From Phoma sp. XZ068 (Eukaryota; Ascomycota; Dothideomycetes; Pleosporales; Didymellaceae): a stretch of 64,000 nt of DNA. This document shows, piece by piece, positions 1 through 10,065 of this stretch. The notes beneath the pieces were generated by a model. The model saw only the letters and a list, made by a program, of their open reading frames with translations. It searched no databases and was not told the DNA's origin. The stretch's first letter is position 1. The number at the start of each line of letters is the position of its first letter. The stretch is taken from assembly GCA_004835665.1 (NCBI GenBank), contig RBKR01000023.1:868001-932000 (forward strand), in the 5' to 3' direction. Made by a program: the position numbers and the translations under genes.

Positions 1-2
1 AC

Positions 3-278
3 ATCTTCATTCTCACGCTGTTGATGTTGCTGTCCGGCTTTACTGTGTTCTTGAAGAACTCGTGGGATACAGCAAGCTTTATGACTGCGTATCTAGGCAT
101 TCCGGTCTTTGCTTTGCTGTTCTTTGGTCACAAAGTGCTCAAGGGAAGGAACGATGCTTGGTGCTACTCAGCTGAAACGATAGACTTGACGACCGGGCTG
201 GCAGAGATTATCGCGGAGGAGGGAGACGAGCCGAAGAAGGGGGAGAAGTGGTTCCAGAAGCTCAATTGCTTCGCGTAG
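3..278 (+). CDS. Amino-acid permease, C-terminal end (partial at window edge)
   Basis: The open frame enters from the left edge and stops at the TAG ending at 278, so only about 91 residues are visible. It has a hydrophobic stretch, a 'FLKNSWDTASFMTAYLGIP' segment, a second membrane helix and a short charged cytosolic tail ending 'KWFQKLNCFA'. This is the usual end of fungal YAT-family (APC superfamily) plasma-membrane amino-acid permeases, where the last two helices precede a tail of about 40 residues. Substrate cannot be told from this piece. The start codon and remaining helices lie outside the window. The family call rests on recognising the conserved SWDTASFxTAYxGIP region and is fairly firm; a specific permease name would be a guess. 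Confidence 0.75.
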   Translation: MFILTLLMLLSGFTVFLKNSWDTASFMTAYLGIPVFALLFFGHKVLKGRNDAWCYSAETIDLTTGLAEIIAEEGDEPKKGEKWFQKLNCFA

Positions 279-725
279 GTGGTCCTTGGAACCTTGAGGG
301 ACGGGACAACTGTGCAGTAAGACTCAATGGATCAATCGTAACTATACCAGTGACAGTATTGTGATACTTCCAGCTCTGTGTGTCTTAAGTTCGTCAGTCT
401 TGGAAATCGACGTGCTCAGTGAAAGCTATCTCTATCAGCATTTGCCACTGCATCCAGCAATTGTGAAAAGTCCGCTTCCCAAGTCCAACCAAACACAGCA
501 CCACGAAGATTTTCAGGCTATCGACGTACTATAACCGAATCAGCAGTTTGTTAGTATTGCTTGGTCTAGATTATAGGACCTGATACAGTGGAACTTTGGA
601 TGTCTTTGTCAGTCTCTTGCTACAGCTTCAATTCGATCAACTGGACGACTTAGTGAGTGAATGATACATTGACACTGTATACACACATGATACATAAGAT
701 TTACAGGAGGCTGCGCAGATAACAT
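279..725. other. Intergenic, convergent 3' ends
   Basis: This lies between the permease stop and the SDH5 stop, which face each other, so it should hold two 3' UTRs and terminators. No further gene is seen. Confidence 0.6.
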
Positions 726-1827
726 CTATGCCGTCTGGTCAAAGTTGCGGATAGGAGGCATCATACCTAGGCCCTTACCCTCCGTCTCCTTCGCCTCGCC
801 GCCAAGTTCTGTAACACCACCTGCCTTTCTCTCTGTGACATGGCGCCTCAACAGCGATAAGATCTCGCTGCCCTTCCACCTACTCGGAACAGGCCTGTAC
901 GCGGGCTTGAACGTGCCCACAGTCTGCGCCCATTCACCGGTACCTGGCGAGCGCTTCCACTCGTCCTTTGTTTGAATATCCTTGCCCTGCGCATTCGCTG
1001 TAGCGAGTCCATCCTCTCCACCTTCAGCAGTCTCCTGGGACGTGGGTGTTGGCTCTTGGGTGGCCCAATAGTAGATGTCCCAGTCGTTCTCGTCCAGGAA
1101 GAGGTCGTATTGCTGGAGGAGCTCCGGGGACATGGTGCCGAGTTTGGCATCGGCGAAGGTGCTAAGGAGGAGGTCACTTTCTAGGGTTCCCCTCTTGCGG
1201 CTCTGGTCTGGCAGTTGTCAGCACCTGTCGAACGATTGAGTATCTCGTCTGGTGGAAAGCTCATGGCATGGAAAGGCAACGCAGGGGTAGTGGGACGGAC
1301 ATAGTAATCGTGCACGCATGGTATTCGCATCCTCTCCAGTCCGTCTTAACGGCTCAACCTTGAACCTGACAAAGGTACAAAGTGAGCATATATCCTAGCC
1401 TGGCTACAATACAGGATGCTGCTTACTTGGCGCCCTCCAGTTCTCCCACACCGAGCTCAGCGTCCTTTCCCTTGACTTCCGAAGCCTCGCTGCTCTGAGT
1501 TCCACCAGTCATGCGGTCTGTGTTGCCCGGGACGGAATCCTTGGGAGTGAAGTTGCCGTCCACCTGGGAGATCAGCTCAGGCGGAGGCGCGTCCTTGCCG
1601 ACCGAGGGCATCTCGTTCGCGATAGTAGAAGTTGTGTTTGTAAGGTGAGGGTTCAGGTTCTTCTCCATCTGGAACTTGCGATACTGCTCGGATGTATCAT
1701 TGGTGCGCTTGTTGAGTGCTTCGAACTGGTTGTTGCGAGCAGCCGAGATGCTGAAGGAGCGGTAGGTTGAGCGCTGGGCAGCGACGAAAGCGCGCGATGA
1801 GCGCATAGCAAGCCTCGAGGAAGCCAT
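726..1827 (-). CDS. SDH5: Succinate dehydrogenase assembly factor 2 (SDH5/SDHAF2/EMI5), mitochondrial
   Basis: Matrix protein that promotes covalent FAD attachment to SDH1 of respiratory complex II. I assemble three exons on the minus strand: 1827-1427, 1365-1301 and 1207-726, giving 315 residues. Exon 1 encodes an Arg/Ser-rich mitochondrial presequence (MASSRLAMRSSRAF...) and a long linker (NPHLTNTTSTIANEMPSVG). The 65-base exon 2 gives FKVEPLRRTGEDANTMRARLL, cut to the RARLL part of the family signature. Exon 3 continues YQSRKRGTLESDLLLSTFA and LLQQYDLFLDENDWDIYYW, the SDH5 core. Reading exon 1 alone hits a stop (AAG TAA at 1428-1423), but the donor GTAAGC overlaps it, so the two frames are one gene. 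The intron 2 donor is GTCCGT, an unusual form. The start at 1827 is preferred over the ATG at 1857 because the presequence follows directly. Yeast Sdh5 is much shorter at the N terminus; long extensions are common in filamentous fungi. Confidence 0.88.
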
Positions 1828-2104
1828 TGTAATGTTCGAGGTTCGAGAGTGATCCAATTGGGTGATGGGGTGTTATGAAAGAATTGGTCCAGCCGAGGGA
1901 GTCGAGAACGTCATAGCTCGCGGCTGACTAACAACAAATATCTCCTGTCTATTGCACTTGCAATTTTCAACATCACCCGAGGCATTCTCGACGATTGATA
2001 TGATAATTTTCAACAACATACTTTTCTTTTCTACATGGTTGCACATGCAAACCTAAGTGCACGCCCTTATGACAAATGTTTGACTCTGGAGTACCCAAAG
2101 CGCG
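1828..2104. other. Upstream region of SDH5
   Basis: Bidirectional spacing of about 280 bases holding the SDH5 promoter and the 3' flank of the first C2H2 gene. No distinct motif was recognised. Confidence 0.4.
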
Positions 2105-2881
2105 TCAACCACTGCTGTGTGCGCAACCAACTATACCACTCGCTGCCTGAGACTGTCTGTCCTCAATGTACAGACCGTGGATTTTGCGAGCATGATCCAC
2201 CATCTTATCCTTCCTAGGAAATGGTTTACCACGATCACACTGGTTCGAAGGACACCAGATCTCCTTCTTCTGAACAGCATGCGTCCCATCATAATGTCTC
2301 AGGAAGTCCGGCCATCGACTGTAGCGCCCATCACAACCTTGGAACTGGCAGACGAATGTTTTGACGTCTGAGCCTCTGAGACGAGACACCATACAAATGG
2401 CATCCGCACTGCCATGGTCAGCAAGACCTATTTCCGGCATCGGTCCAACGCCTGCGGGGATATGGTGCTCGCACGCCACTGCTACGTCATGTGCGACTGC
2501 ATTCTCCCCCGTTGGACTTGATCTGTATGCATTGTCAATATCAATGCCTTTGTGCCCGAGTTTCGACATGAACATACTGCATGGCAGGGCCAGCCGCGAA
2601 TGCGAAATCATCGAGCGGCGCAAATACTGTCATTCCATGCCCCCGAGCTGGCTCGATCCATGATGTGACTCCATCAGGTCTCGGCTGCCTAGAGTTCACG
2701 GGGGGTCGGGGTTGCTGGGTATGGTTGTTGCTCACAGGCGTAGCGTAGGCTCGGTCAAGGACTGATTAATATATCAGGTACGTCTCGATCCAAATCAGAT
2801 CCATCTTACGTACAGTTGCTGTTCACCACCATCTCTTGATAATGATCCAATTTGAATCGAAGTATCGTTGGTGTAATACAT
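2105..2881 (-). CDS. Two-finger C2H2 protein, tandem family member 1
   Basis: Probable nuclear DNA- or RNA-binding protein of unknown target. The proposed exons are 2881-2810, 2714-2578 and 2522-2105, giving about 208 residues. The last intron (2577-2523, GTATGT...ACAG, 55 bases) is convincing because it joins two coding frames. The first junction is less sure: other acceptors near 2731 also fit, and the frame before 2735 has no ATG. Near the C terminus are two fingers. The first is C-x4-C-x12-H-x4-H in CQFQGCDGRYSRWPDFLRH. The second starts WCPSNQC and ends in the signature PFPRKDKMVDHARKIHGL. The same signature recurs in the genes at 4510 and 6451, so the three are paralogues. The N-terminal half is Pro/Ala-rich and not conserved. 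No upstream regulator is visible. Confidence 0.6.
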
Positions 2882-3435
2882 GTTGACAGCGGGAAGTCTA
2901 GAAAGGTAAGGGTTTGGCGTGCATGAATAGATGGTCTGAGAAATCGATGTGGTTGGAAGACAGGCGGCGCCTTTAAATGCTCGTAAAACTGACAAGCCAT
3001 AAGCTTGATTTCAAGTGCAGTTGCCCTTTCACCGATTATCGATGTTAAAGCCCGCGCAAGGTTCGTCGAGATAGATCATATCGCACAGTCAGGTATGCAC
3101 CGTCGCTTCAAGGGTCCATGTGCCCTTACAAGATCCCACACCACTGATGGCGCATCGCGCAGAACCGACAGGATGGATAGTGGGACCAGCACTACGCCCG
3201 TCTAAGCGACGTTCTGAAATCACAGGCGTTTTCTGCATCAGGTAATCTGAGTCGCGGCTCCCATGCTGTCTACAGACAGACTAACTCGCACATAGTAGTT
3301 ATTGTGTAGTTAATGCTGCATTGAACATGTGTAGGACCGTTATTCGGTCAAATGTCGCGCCAAATTCGTCAGTTACCTCTTCACTATGTTTGTTGTTCTC
3401 AGTTTCGCTGTACCCGACACGGCCCATACTATTCG
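2882..3435. other. Intergenic
   Basis: Upstream flank of C2H2 member 1. Several short open frames occur on both strands, none with convincing codon pattern. Nothing else is seen. Confidence 0.4.
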
Positions 3436-3927
3436 TCAGGCCGAAGTACATTTCAAATGCACCCGGTGATTCAGCCAATGCGTGGGCGTGCGTATACCCA
3501 TGCCTGCATCTCGTCCTGGTGGCGGCCGAGTGGTGCAAGGGCGCCTGCAGCGCTGACCGCGAAAGGCATTATTCACAATCATGGAGGCATCCTCAAACGG
3601 ATTGACCAGAGAGGGCAGCAAATCAGGCGCCGAACTTGGGCGGTGAATATGCTCAGGAGTATCAACTGGACATTCAACTGGACATTCAACTCTCAAGGAT
3701 TGTGCAGAATGTCCGCGATTTAGTGTGGGCAGGGATTGTGCAGATTGTCCGCGATTTAGCGTGGGGAGGGACTGATTGAACATCTGGCCAAGGCTACGTT
3801 CGCAAATGCAGAAGCGCGATGACCTGGTGCGCGCACAGCGAGTCTGCACTCGCGATTGGAGTACTTCTCGTGCTGTTGACATCCCGGCTCTCGGGGTGCT
3901 TTGGCGTGAGGTGAGCCTTCTGTACAT
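3436..3927 (-). CDS. Doubtful open frame with in-frame tandem repeats
   Basis: A 163-codon frame starting with ATG at 3927. It contains two 12-residue repeats (QSLPTLNRGQSA / QSLPTLNRGHSA) followed by VECPVECPVD, and then 'PSLVNPFEDASMIVNNAF', which looks protein-like. The rest is Arg/Cys/Pro-rich low complexity that resembles translated non-coding DNA. Both repeat periods (36 and 12 bases) are multiples of three, mild support for coding. No family is recognised and no introns are obvious. It lies between two C2H2 paralogues and could be a short lineage-specific gene or chance. Confidence 0.2.
   Translation of the reverse strand: MYRRLTSRQSTPRAGMSTAREVLQSRVQTRCARTRSSRFCICERSLGQMFNQSLPTLNRGQSAQSLPTLNRGHSAQSLRVECPVECPVDTPEHIHRPSSAPDLLPSLVNPFEDASMIVNNAFRGQRCRRPCTTRPPPGRDAGMGIRTPTHWLNHRVHLKCTSA
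3668..3768. repeat. Short tandem repeats, 12-bp and 36-bp periods
   Basis: A 12-base unit (ggacattcaact) repeats about twice from 3668. Then a 36-base unit beginning ggattgtgcag at 3697 repeats once from 3733, with a few substitutions (for example gaatgtcc versus gattgtcc). The repeat is direct and imperfect, consistent with a local slippage duplication. Confidence 0.8.
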
Positions 3928-4509
3928 TACCTTTTCGATGGTCTAAATCTGCCCGAACTTTCTAAATGTTCCTAGGTAGTCTCCAGACAGGAGAGCCTCG
4001 AGCCAAGTCTTTCCACCTGGCAATTTCCAGTCACTCATGACATAACACTGTCACATCTTTAACGCGATACAGCCGCGGATTGCAGACCCTAATCGCAAAG
4101 AAGGATATCTTCTTTTGACAACTGCACATAGGCAGCAGCCTCAGCGCATTATTCATCGCAATTGCGCCGCGGAGACTCACTGCTGGATTAATTTTCCAGC
4201 GTGTCTTGTCCGCAATACAGGCAACTGTCCACACGCGCAGGGTCAGGCAAATAATCAAAATGGCTGATCAAGGGGACGCTCATGCATCAATATGAACGTA
4301 TCTTTCCGGACATTGCGCCCCCTAGACATCTATAGTGCCTCAGGCTCTCAAATTGCAAGAAGATTTAGATCACAGATCTCTCATTTATGGATGTTGGCAG
4401 ACGTTAGGTGTGGCCTTGACTGAATTTTGCCGGCTGATACGCATTTGAATACTGCAGGTGCTTTTGTATCTAACACTTTGAACACTGACATAAAGGCTCT
4501 GGGTTAATT
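3928..4509. other. Intergenic
   Basis: About 580 bases downstream of the second C2H2 gene. No gene, repeat or RNA was recognised. Confidence 0.4.
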
Positions 4510-5350
4510 TCACACCTTGTGCACCTTCTTCATATGATCATTCCGCTTATCTTTTCTGCGAAATGGCCGACCAAGTTCGGCCTCGCAGCCATCCATAGTA
4601 CACCAAAAGATAGCTGGGTTGACTGCGTGGATGCTATTATGGTGTCTGTTGAGCTCATACTGTCGACCAAAGGTTTGGATACCACAATTGGGATGCTGGT
4701 ACCTATATATTTGGTTATCTGGACTTCGGATATTGACAAGAACCGAGGCAGATTGAGGCTGTTTTTCTAGCCCTGGGTTGTCTTCCGCGGGAATCGTTGA
4801 GCCTCTCCAGTCTTCCAGCGTCCAGTTGTTGAACCGTTGGTCCTCACGAATGGGAAAACAGCTGGTCTGTTGGGTGAGATATGTTGTTGGAGGGAACATA
4901 TCTGGGATCAGACTGTTTGAGTGATATGATGCTATGGACGCGGCCTGCGACTGCTCATTGCGACTATGGGCATTGTTAGTATTGGATGAAGTCACCTTAT
5001 CGTGATTATCATACTTAGGAACAAGCTCCTCTTCTCTCCACAGAAAATCGTCGAGTCAATCAAAGGGATCGTTTCGTGGTACATCTTGTGAAGACGTATG
5101 CTGCCGAAGCTGACTCGATTGAGGATAGTGGGACGGCCCAGTCGCAGACCCGAAAGGAATTTTCACGTCTGAAATGCAAATATCCATAGGAGCTTTAAAT
5201 CATCAGCTACATACGCTGGATACCAGTAATTGAATCCAGCATTGAGAGCTCGCCTTGATATTGGTCGAAGGCAAAATAATCCAGCTCTTCAAGACAAGCA
5301 TCACACAGACAGCCACTCTGCCAGGCACAAGCACGGTGACTGCTAGTCAT
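4510..5350 (-). pseudogene. Two-finger C2H2 protein, tandem family member 2, probably decayed
   Basis: Exon 1 5350-5215 encodes MTSSHRACAWQSGCLCDAC and onward. An intron with GTATGT...TTTCAG (5214-5169, 46 bases) follows. Exon 2 from 5168 runs in frame to the stop at 4510, but is interrupted by one TGA at 5058-5056 inside otherwise continuous coding sequence (...RNDPFD stop LDDFLWREEELVPKYDN...). The first finger has lost its first cysteine: the motif reads R-Y-Q-H-P-N-C, where family members have Cys at the Tyr. Finger 2 (CTMDGCEAELGRPFRRKDK...H-x4-H) is intact. The TGA could be skipped by a 54-base intron (GTACCA at about 5079 to an AG near 5026), which keeps frame but has a poor acceptor, so a functional spliced form cannot be excluded. 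Without exon 1, an ATG-less 161-codon frame (4995-4510, starting at GTG) remains. Confidence 0.55.
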
Positions 5351-6450
5351 GTGAGTTGAAGAAGCCCAAATCCGCCTTGTGATAGTTCAGTGGAAAGGAA
5401 GGTAAGAAATAGATCCAGAAGTGGACTACCACATGAGAAGAGCTCATATTTAACAGCAAGATATCCTGGGAGCCACATTTGCCCTTCACTTTACCAGACA
5501 CTTTGCGTATTGTTAAGCTTGCTAAATGTGAAATTCATCATTTAGATGTTCGTGCATACTAAGCGTATCAGGTAGAGCCACGCACGACATCCACTTGTTT
5601 TTAGCCTTGCAGCGGTGAACGCAGCAAGGATTAAGAACATCCGATTCGTTGTATCATGCCCCTGTATGTACCCACCAGTAACATTTCTGTGAACTCGCCA
5701 CTTGTGGCTGCATTTCTGCTATCCAGGCTACGCCACGCTTGAGGCTGAGAGGCTCGGTGGCTATATTGGGGTAAGCATATACTCCTTCACCCTCAACGCG
5801 ACAGGGCCGCACAAAGTGTGTGCAGCGTAACAGGATATATATACATGACTCTGCTCCTTGTTGCTACACGCTCCCTGCGCATTGTTAGGATGTAGGCATA
5901 GGTTCAGGTGCAGGTGAAGGTACGCTCCTTCTCTTTCTACTTGACAGACCCCTAACAGAGCTAGAGCTCTGGGATAGCTGAGTCACGGTCTTAACGTTGA
6001 AACCGATCATATTTGATATCGTGATGATATGGTTTCAGCTTCATATATGTCAACTCTACAAAGTATACCTGCAGTTGGATGCCACTATATCACAAAACCC
6101 TCCTGGCGCATTTCACTACTGCAAAACCATAAACTACACACGCAAACTTTCTGCCCAGGTTGCGTTTTTCAACGGCCTCATTTAAGAGGTAATTCTCACT
6201 GTCGTTGCGCTTCGATTTTCGTATCAAACAAAAGGTCTTGGGTATCATCATCCGGTCATACGTCTCATGCCTATCATCGCTGAGGTCCCTCTGGTACATA
6301 CATACCACACTTGTTTCCCGCCTCTTTTCACATGGAGTTTTTCTTAGTATATCCTGAAAACTGTTATCTCCCAACCACCCTGCTGTCTCAACTCGAAAGC
6401 AAGTGTATATGAGTACAGTTTATGTTAAATACAGCCAAGTGCGAGACACA
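5351..6450. other. Intergenic
   Basis: 1.1 kb between C2H2 members 2 and 3. It holds the promoter of member 2 and the 3' flank of member 3. There are TA-rich patches such as near 5835-5850, but no gene was recognised. Confidence 0.4.
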
Positions 6451-7544
6451 TCACCCATGGCGCCTCCGCTTGCTGTGAACCCGGTCTACCACCAGACCAT
6501 GCATTTTGAATGCATGCTCTCTCATCTTGTCCTTCCTTGGGAAAGGGTCTTCACCATACACCTCGCTTCGTTGGCAGGTTGGTTCAGGACACCAGTACTC
6601 TGGGCTTTCATGGGCGTGTTGCCCATCGTAATGTCTCTTGAAGTCAGGCCAGCGCCCAAAGGTACCGGTGCACCCAGAAAAGCGACATCTAAACTGCATG
6701 TCGTCACTGTCGCGTTGGCGTGCAACTTCGCAAATGGTGTCATAATTTGATGGGATGGCTTGAGGCGGCGTAGGCATCTGTGCGCGTATGGTTTCATCGT
6801 TACCGACATGCGGTCGAGAAACGGGAGGTATAATCGTGGGCCTGGGACTGCGCTTGTTGACGCGAGGTCGACGCACGAGGGGTGCAGTAGGGATCCAAGT
6901 TTCGAGCTTTTCGAAGTCAAGATCTAGACTGCCCAATGACAGCGCCGTTGGAAGGACATCGAGGTTTGATGTTTTGTACGCAATATGACTTTGATCTCTT
7001 TGTCTTTCGGTGTTTGTGTGCTCCAGGTGTACCTCCGTAATCACCGGAGGGGCAGAGACAGATGCGGTCTCGGCAGGCAGTTCAAACCATGACAGTTGAA
7101 AGTCAGTGATACTGCTTTCATCTGTATACGTCGAGCAACGAACTGGCGCGATGTTAGTCTTGACATTGAGACTTGATACGGGAGCGTACAGGTGTCAGAC
7201 CACACTTCAGGCGAGTCTGATCTGGTCAGTGTACCAGGGTCGAAGAACAGGTCATCATTGACGTTGTTCATGTTGTTGAAACAGTATGTAAAGGCAGGGT
7301 GCTGTCGTCTACAGGGCTGATGATCATAGAAACACGCTTGCCTAGCATCTTTGTATTGTGTTAAAGCGAGTTTTTTGAGCCTCAAGTTGCCCTTCGACAG
7401 TAAGTGCTCACGAGAAGGATACTTGTCGGGTGCTTCGCAGCCCACTTACGCCAGTGTATGCTGAGTGGCAGGTGGGGCTTGGGTTCTATTCGTGATTTGC
7501 ATGCATATTGGATTGGTCGAAATATCATCATTGGTGTCTAACAT
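6451..7544 (-). CDS. Two-finger C2H2 protein, tandem family member 3
   Basis: Likely nuclear nucleic-acid-binding protein, function unknown. The proposed exons are 7544-7450, 7341-7190 and 7142-6451, giving 312 residues. The exon 1 donor is GTAAGT. Intron 2 (7189-7143) has GTACGC, an ACTAAC branch site and a CAG end, and joins ...EVWSDT to FRCSTYTDESS. The exon 2 acceptor could instead be the TAG about 20 bases further on. Two fingers sit at the C terminus: C-x4-C-x12-H-x4-H in CRFSGCTGTFGRWPDFKRH, then WCPEPTC followed by DPFPRKDKMREHAFKMHGL. RWPDFxRHYDGxH and PFPRKDKM are shared with member 1. The middle region is Pro/Arg-rich with a basic PRVNKRSPRP patch, perhaps a nuclear signal. This is the longest and apparently only fully intact member of the trio. 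Confidence 0.7.
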
Positions 7545-8508
7545 ATCCGTTGTTCTGGAATGTTTCGCCTGCGCCCATTCGGGTCGAGGCTGAGTAAGAG
7601 TACTGAAATGTCATTGGAAGCGAGCTTGCAGCCGCGGGTTGCCTACCTAAATATATCCTGCGCAGTGAGACAATGCTTGGGTTCATGCTCTAAGATTCTC
7701 TAGAACAAGATGCAATGAAGCAACTCACCTAAGCCCTCAGTGCCCTTCACAGCTCCTCATTACGCTCTTCCGCGATCGCCACAACATGAACTGTGGCGCA
7801 GGAGACGGCCATAATCACTCATGTGTAGGGCCTGTAGCGTCGTAGAGAAGCAATCTGTAACAACCTGGAGGTATGCAAGATAGTCGAACACACGTTATAG
7901 CATTTGTCGGTCCATAAAGCTCTGTATAGTTACAGATTGCCACTATCCCTCGTAGGTTGGATGTAGCCCAACCTCAAAGCCGACTTTATGGTTCTCTGAA
8001 GCGAGAGGGGGGCTTATCTCGTATTGATGCATGGGTATTTTGTGTAAACTTAGCTCCCCAGGCGTTGAACTAAACCTGGAACGTCTCCGCCCACAGCCGA
8101 AGTTTAACTCGGAAAACAATACCCCGAGCACTAGGGAGCATGACTCGGTCCTACTACGTGGCCATACAGGGTCATCTTGTGGAGAGGAATACAAAAATAG
8201 CATCATCTGCAAGTAAGGAGATCAAACGTATGCGATCCCAAGGTGGCATCGGACCCACTTAAACCAATCTCTATGCGATCTGCATGTCTACAATCAGTAT
8301 GCTCGTGCACTGATCGCCCGAGAGGGGATGCTGGTCGGCAGTGAAGCATCGAGCAGACCCTGCATCGATGCAGCGGGGTGGCGCCGTCGATCCGGGAGCG
8401 ATGGTTAGCGTGGGGTGAACTGGAGAGACAGTGTTTGTTTATCTGACGTCGATCAGGCACAAGTATGTTGTATCATTCCATTCATTAATGCTTGTTAAAT
8501 CGACCTGC
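7545..8508. other. Intergenic
   Basis: Nearly 1 kb between C2H2 member 3 and the 3' end of the Gfo/Idh gene. Small frames on both strands look random. Nothing was recognised. Confidence 0.4.
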
Positions 8509-10065
8509 TTACTTGAGAGACCAAACGCCATTCTCCTCGATGATCTCGATAGGGCGGTTCTCGTCCAGCGATCTCCGCCCGGCTTCGAGGATAGCAGTTG
8601 TGGCGATGGTGTTCTTCAGTGTCGGCAGTGGGCGCGCATCGAGTTGGTCAAGCGTGACCTTGCCCTCATTGAGCAGGTTGACGGCGTCAATGAACTTCTC
8701 GAAGGAGATGTATCCGTAGCCAGTCTGGCCGGCAAAGTTGCCCTCCTCATCAGGAGCATATTTCATGTAGAAGCTATATAAATTAGTATGTCAAATGAGA
8801 GTGGAAGAGGTAGACACTTACGGATTGTACCAGAGCAGACCGGTCTCATCGTCAGTAACGTCGTAACCGCGCTTCGCCTGGTTGACACGAATCTCACCAG
8901 ACGAGGACATGTAGTGGAAGTACTGATTCGAGTGAACACCAGCCTTTTGCGGTGCTGCCCACCCAGCAGTGTAGACACCTGTTGCGCGCTTGCTGGGATC
9001 ATCCTTCTTCACCCAGTCCGTGAGGAGTGTGATAGTGTCCTCCGTAGCAGGGTCACAGCCAAGAGTGGTTGCAATACCCTTTGCTGCACTTCCCATCACG
9101 CGAACGGGCTTGTAGTCAGGCACCATAGACTCGTTGATGTCGATATGGTGGGAGTTGAGATAGTAGGAGATATCGCTTTCCTTGCCGGCCCAGGCCTTGA
9201 AGGTCTCGAGCTGGCTCTTCGGCTGACTCATGTAAGAGTAGAAGTAGTTGAAGTCACCAAGCTTCTGCGCCCTGAATCGTGCATCAGCGTAGGCAGGGTC
9301 GTAGCGCTTGTGGTGCTCGACGTAAACAAAGACATTGTGCTCCTTGGCCTTGGCGAGGAGCTCTTGGTGGTGCTCAAGCAGCTTGACTGCTGGCTTTGTG
9401 ATAAGAACGTGAATGCCGCGTTCAATGGCATACAAGGCAATTGGGTAGTGGGTAGTGTCTGGAGTGAAGATGGTAACTTGGCGCGGTCAGCCAATATTTC
9501 AAGTTCTGCCCAATGATTCAACTCACTGGCACTGCCTTTGGGCAGAGCGTCAATTGCTGTCTTATACGCATCTGGGTCGGTCTTGCCCTCCTTTGGGAAC
9601 TCGTCGAAAGAGACATCAATACCGTTGTATGCCTCGGAAATGTTCTTTTGGAGATGCTCGCCTGAACAAATCAGCAAAATAAAATCATCTGAGGTATCCG
9701 GAACGCTGACTTACGAATGGCAGGGAATTTACCGCCTGAAACACCAACCATAGACAGATTGCCAACCTTGCCACGTCTTCGCAGATCGAAGAGGGTCAGT
9801 CCTACAACACCAACCTTCTTGTCGGACTTGGAAGCACCGCCGCCCACGAAACCGGTCGTGTACTCTCCAGTACCAACCTATACGATTTGTCAGCTCTCTG
9901 TTTAGTTTCCTCTTCTTCTTGAGAAACAGCAACTCCTCAATCCAGGTCGAACGGTCATGAGGATGTTTACATAGAGGTCAGAGCTCTCAAATGGTGGGTA
10001 AAGCTGCAGAAGGCTGTTGTGCCAGATGAGGGGTAACTTACCATCAAAACCGCTGGAGGCGCCAT
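8509..10065 (-). CDS. Gfo/Idh/MocA-family NAD(P)-dependent oxidoreductase
   Basis: Cytosolic dehydrogenase-type protein, probably acting on a sugar or sugar-acid derivative; the exact substrate is unknown. Five exons, 10065-10042, 9877-9715, 9661-9527, 9476-8822 and 8773-8509, give 413 residues. The 24-base first exon encodes MAPPAVLM and joins VGTGEYTTGFVGGGASKSDKK, a Rossmann start with the glycine-rich turn. Later come ITIFTPDTTHYPIALYAIERGIHVLITKPA, which holds the family's KP motif, and VEHHKRYDPAYADARFRA, in the position of the usual catalytic-domain H/K residues. The C terminus is ENGVWSLK. Every junction keeps frame and most donors are GTAAGT or GTGAGT. It is divergent from the aldolase gene at 11081 with about 1 kb between them, so the two may share regulation. 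Family call firm, substrate not. Confidence 0.85.

Noticed and set aside
1423..1857. Separate 144-residue mitochondrial protein
   Set aside because: Its stop is inside the donor of an SDH5 intron; splicing restores the full SDH5 core, so it is exon 1 of that gene.
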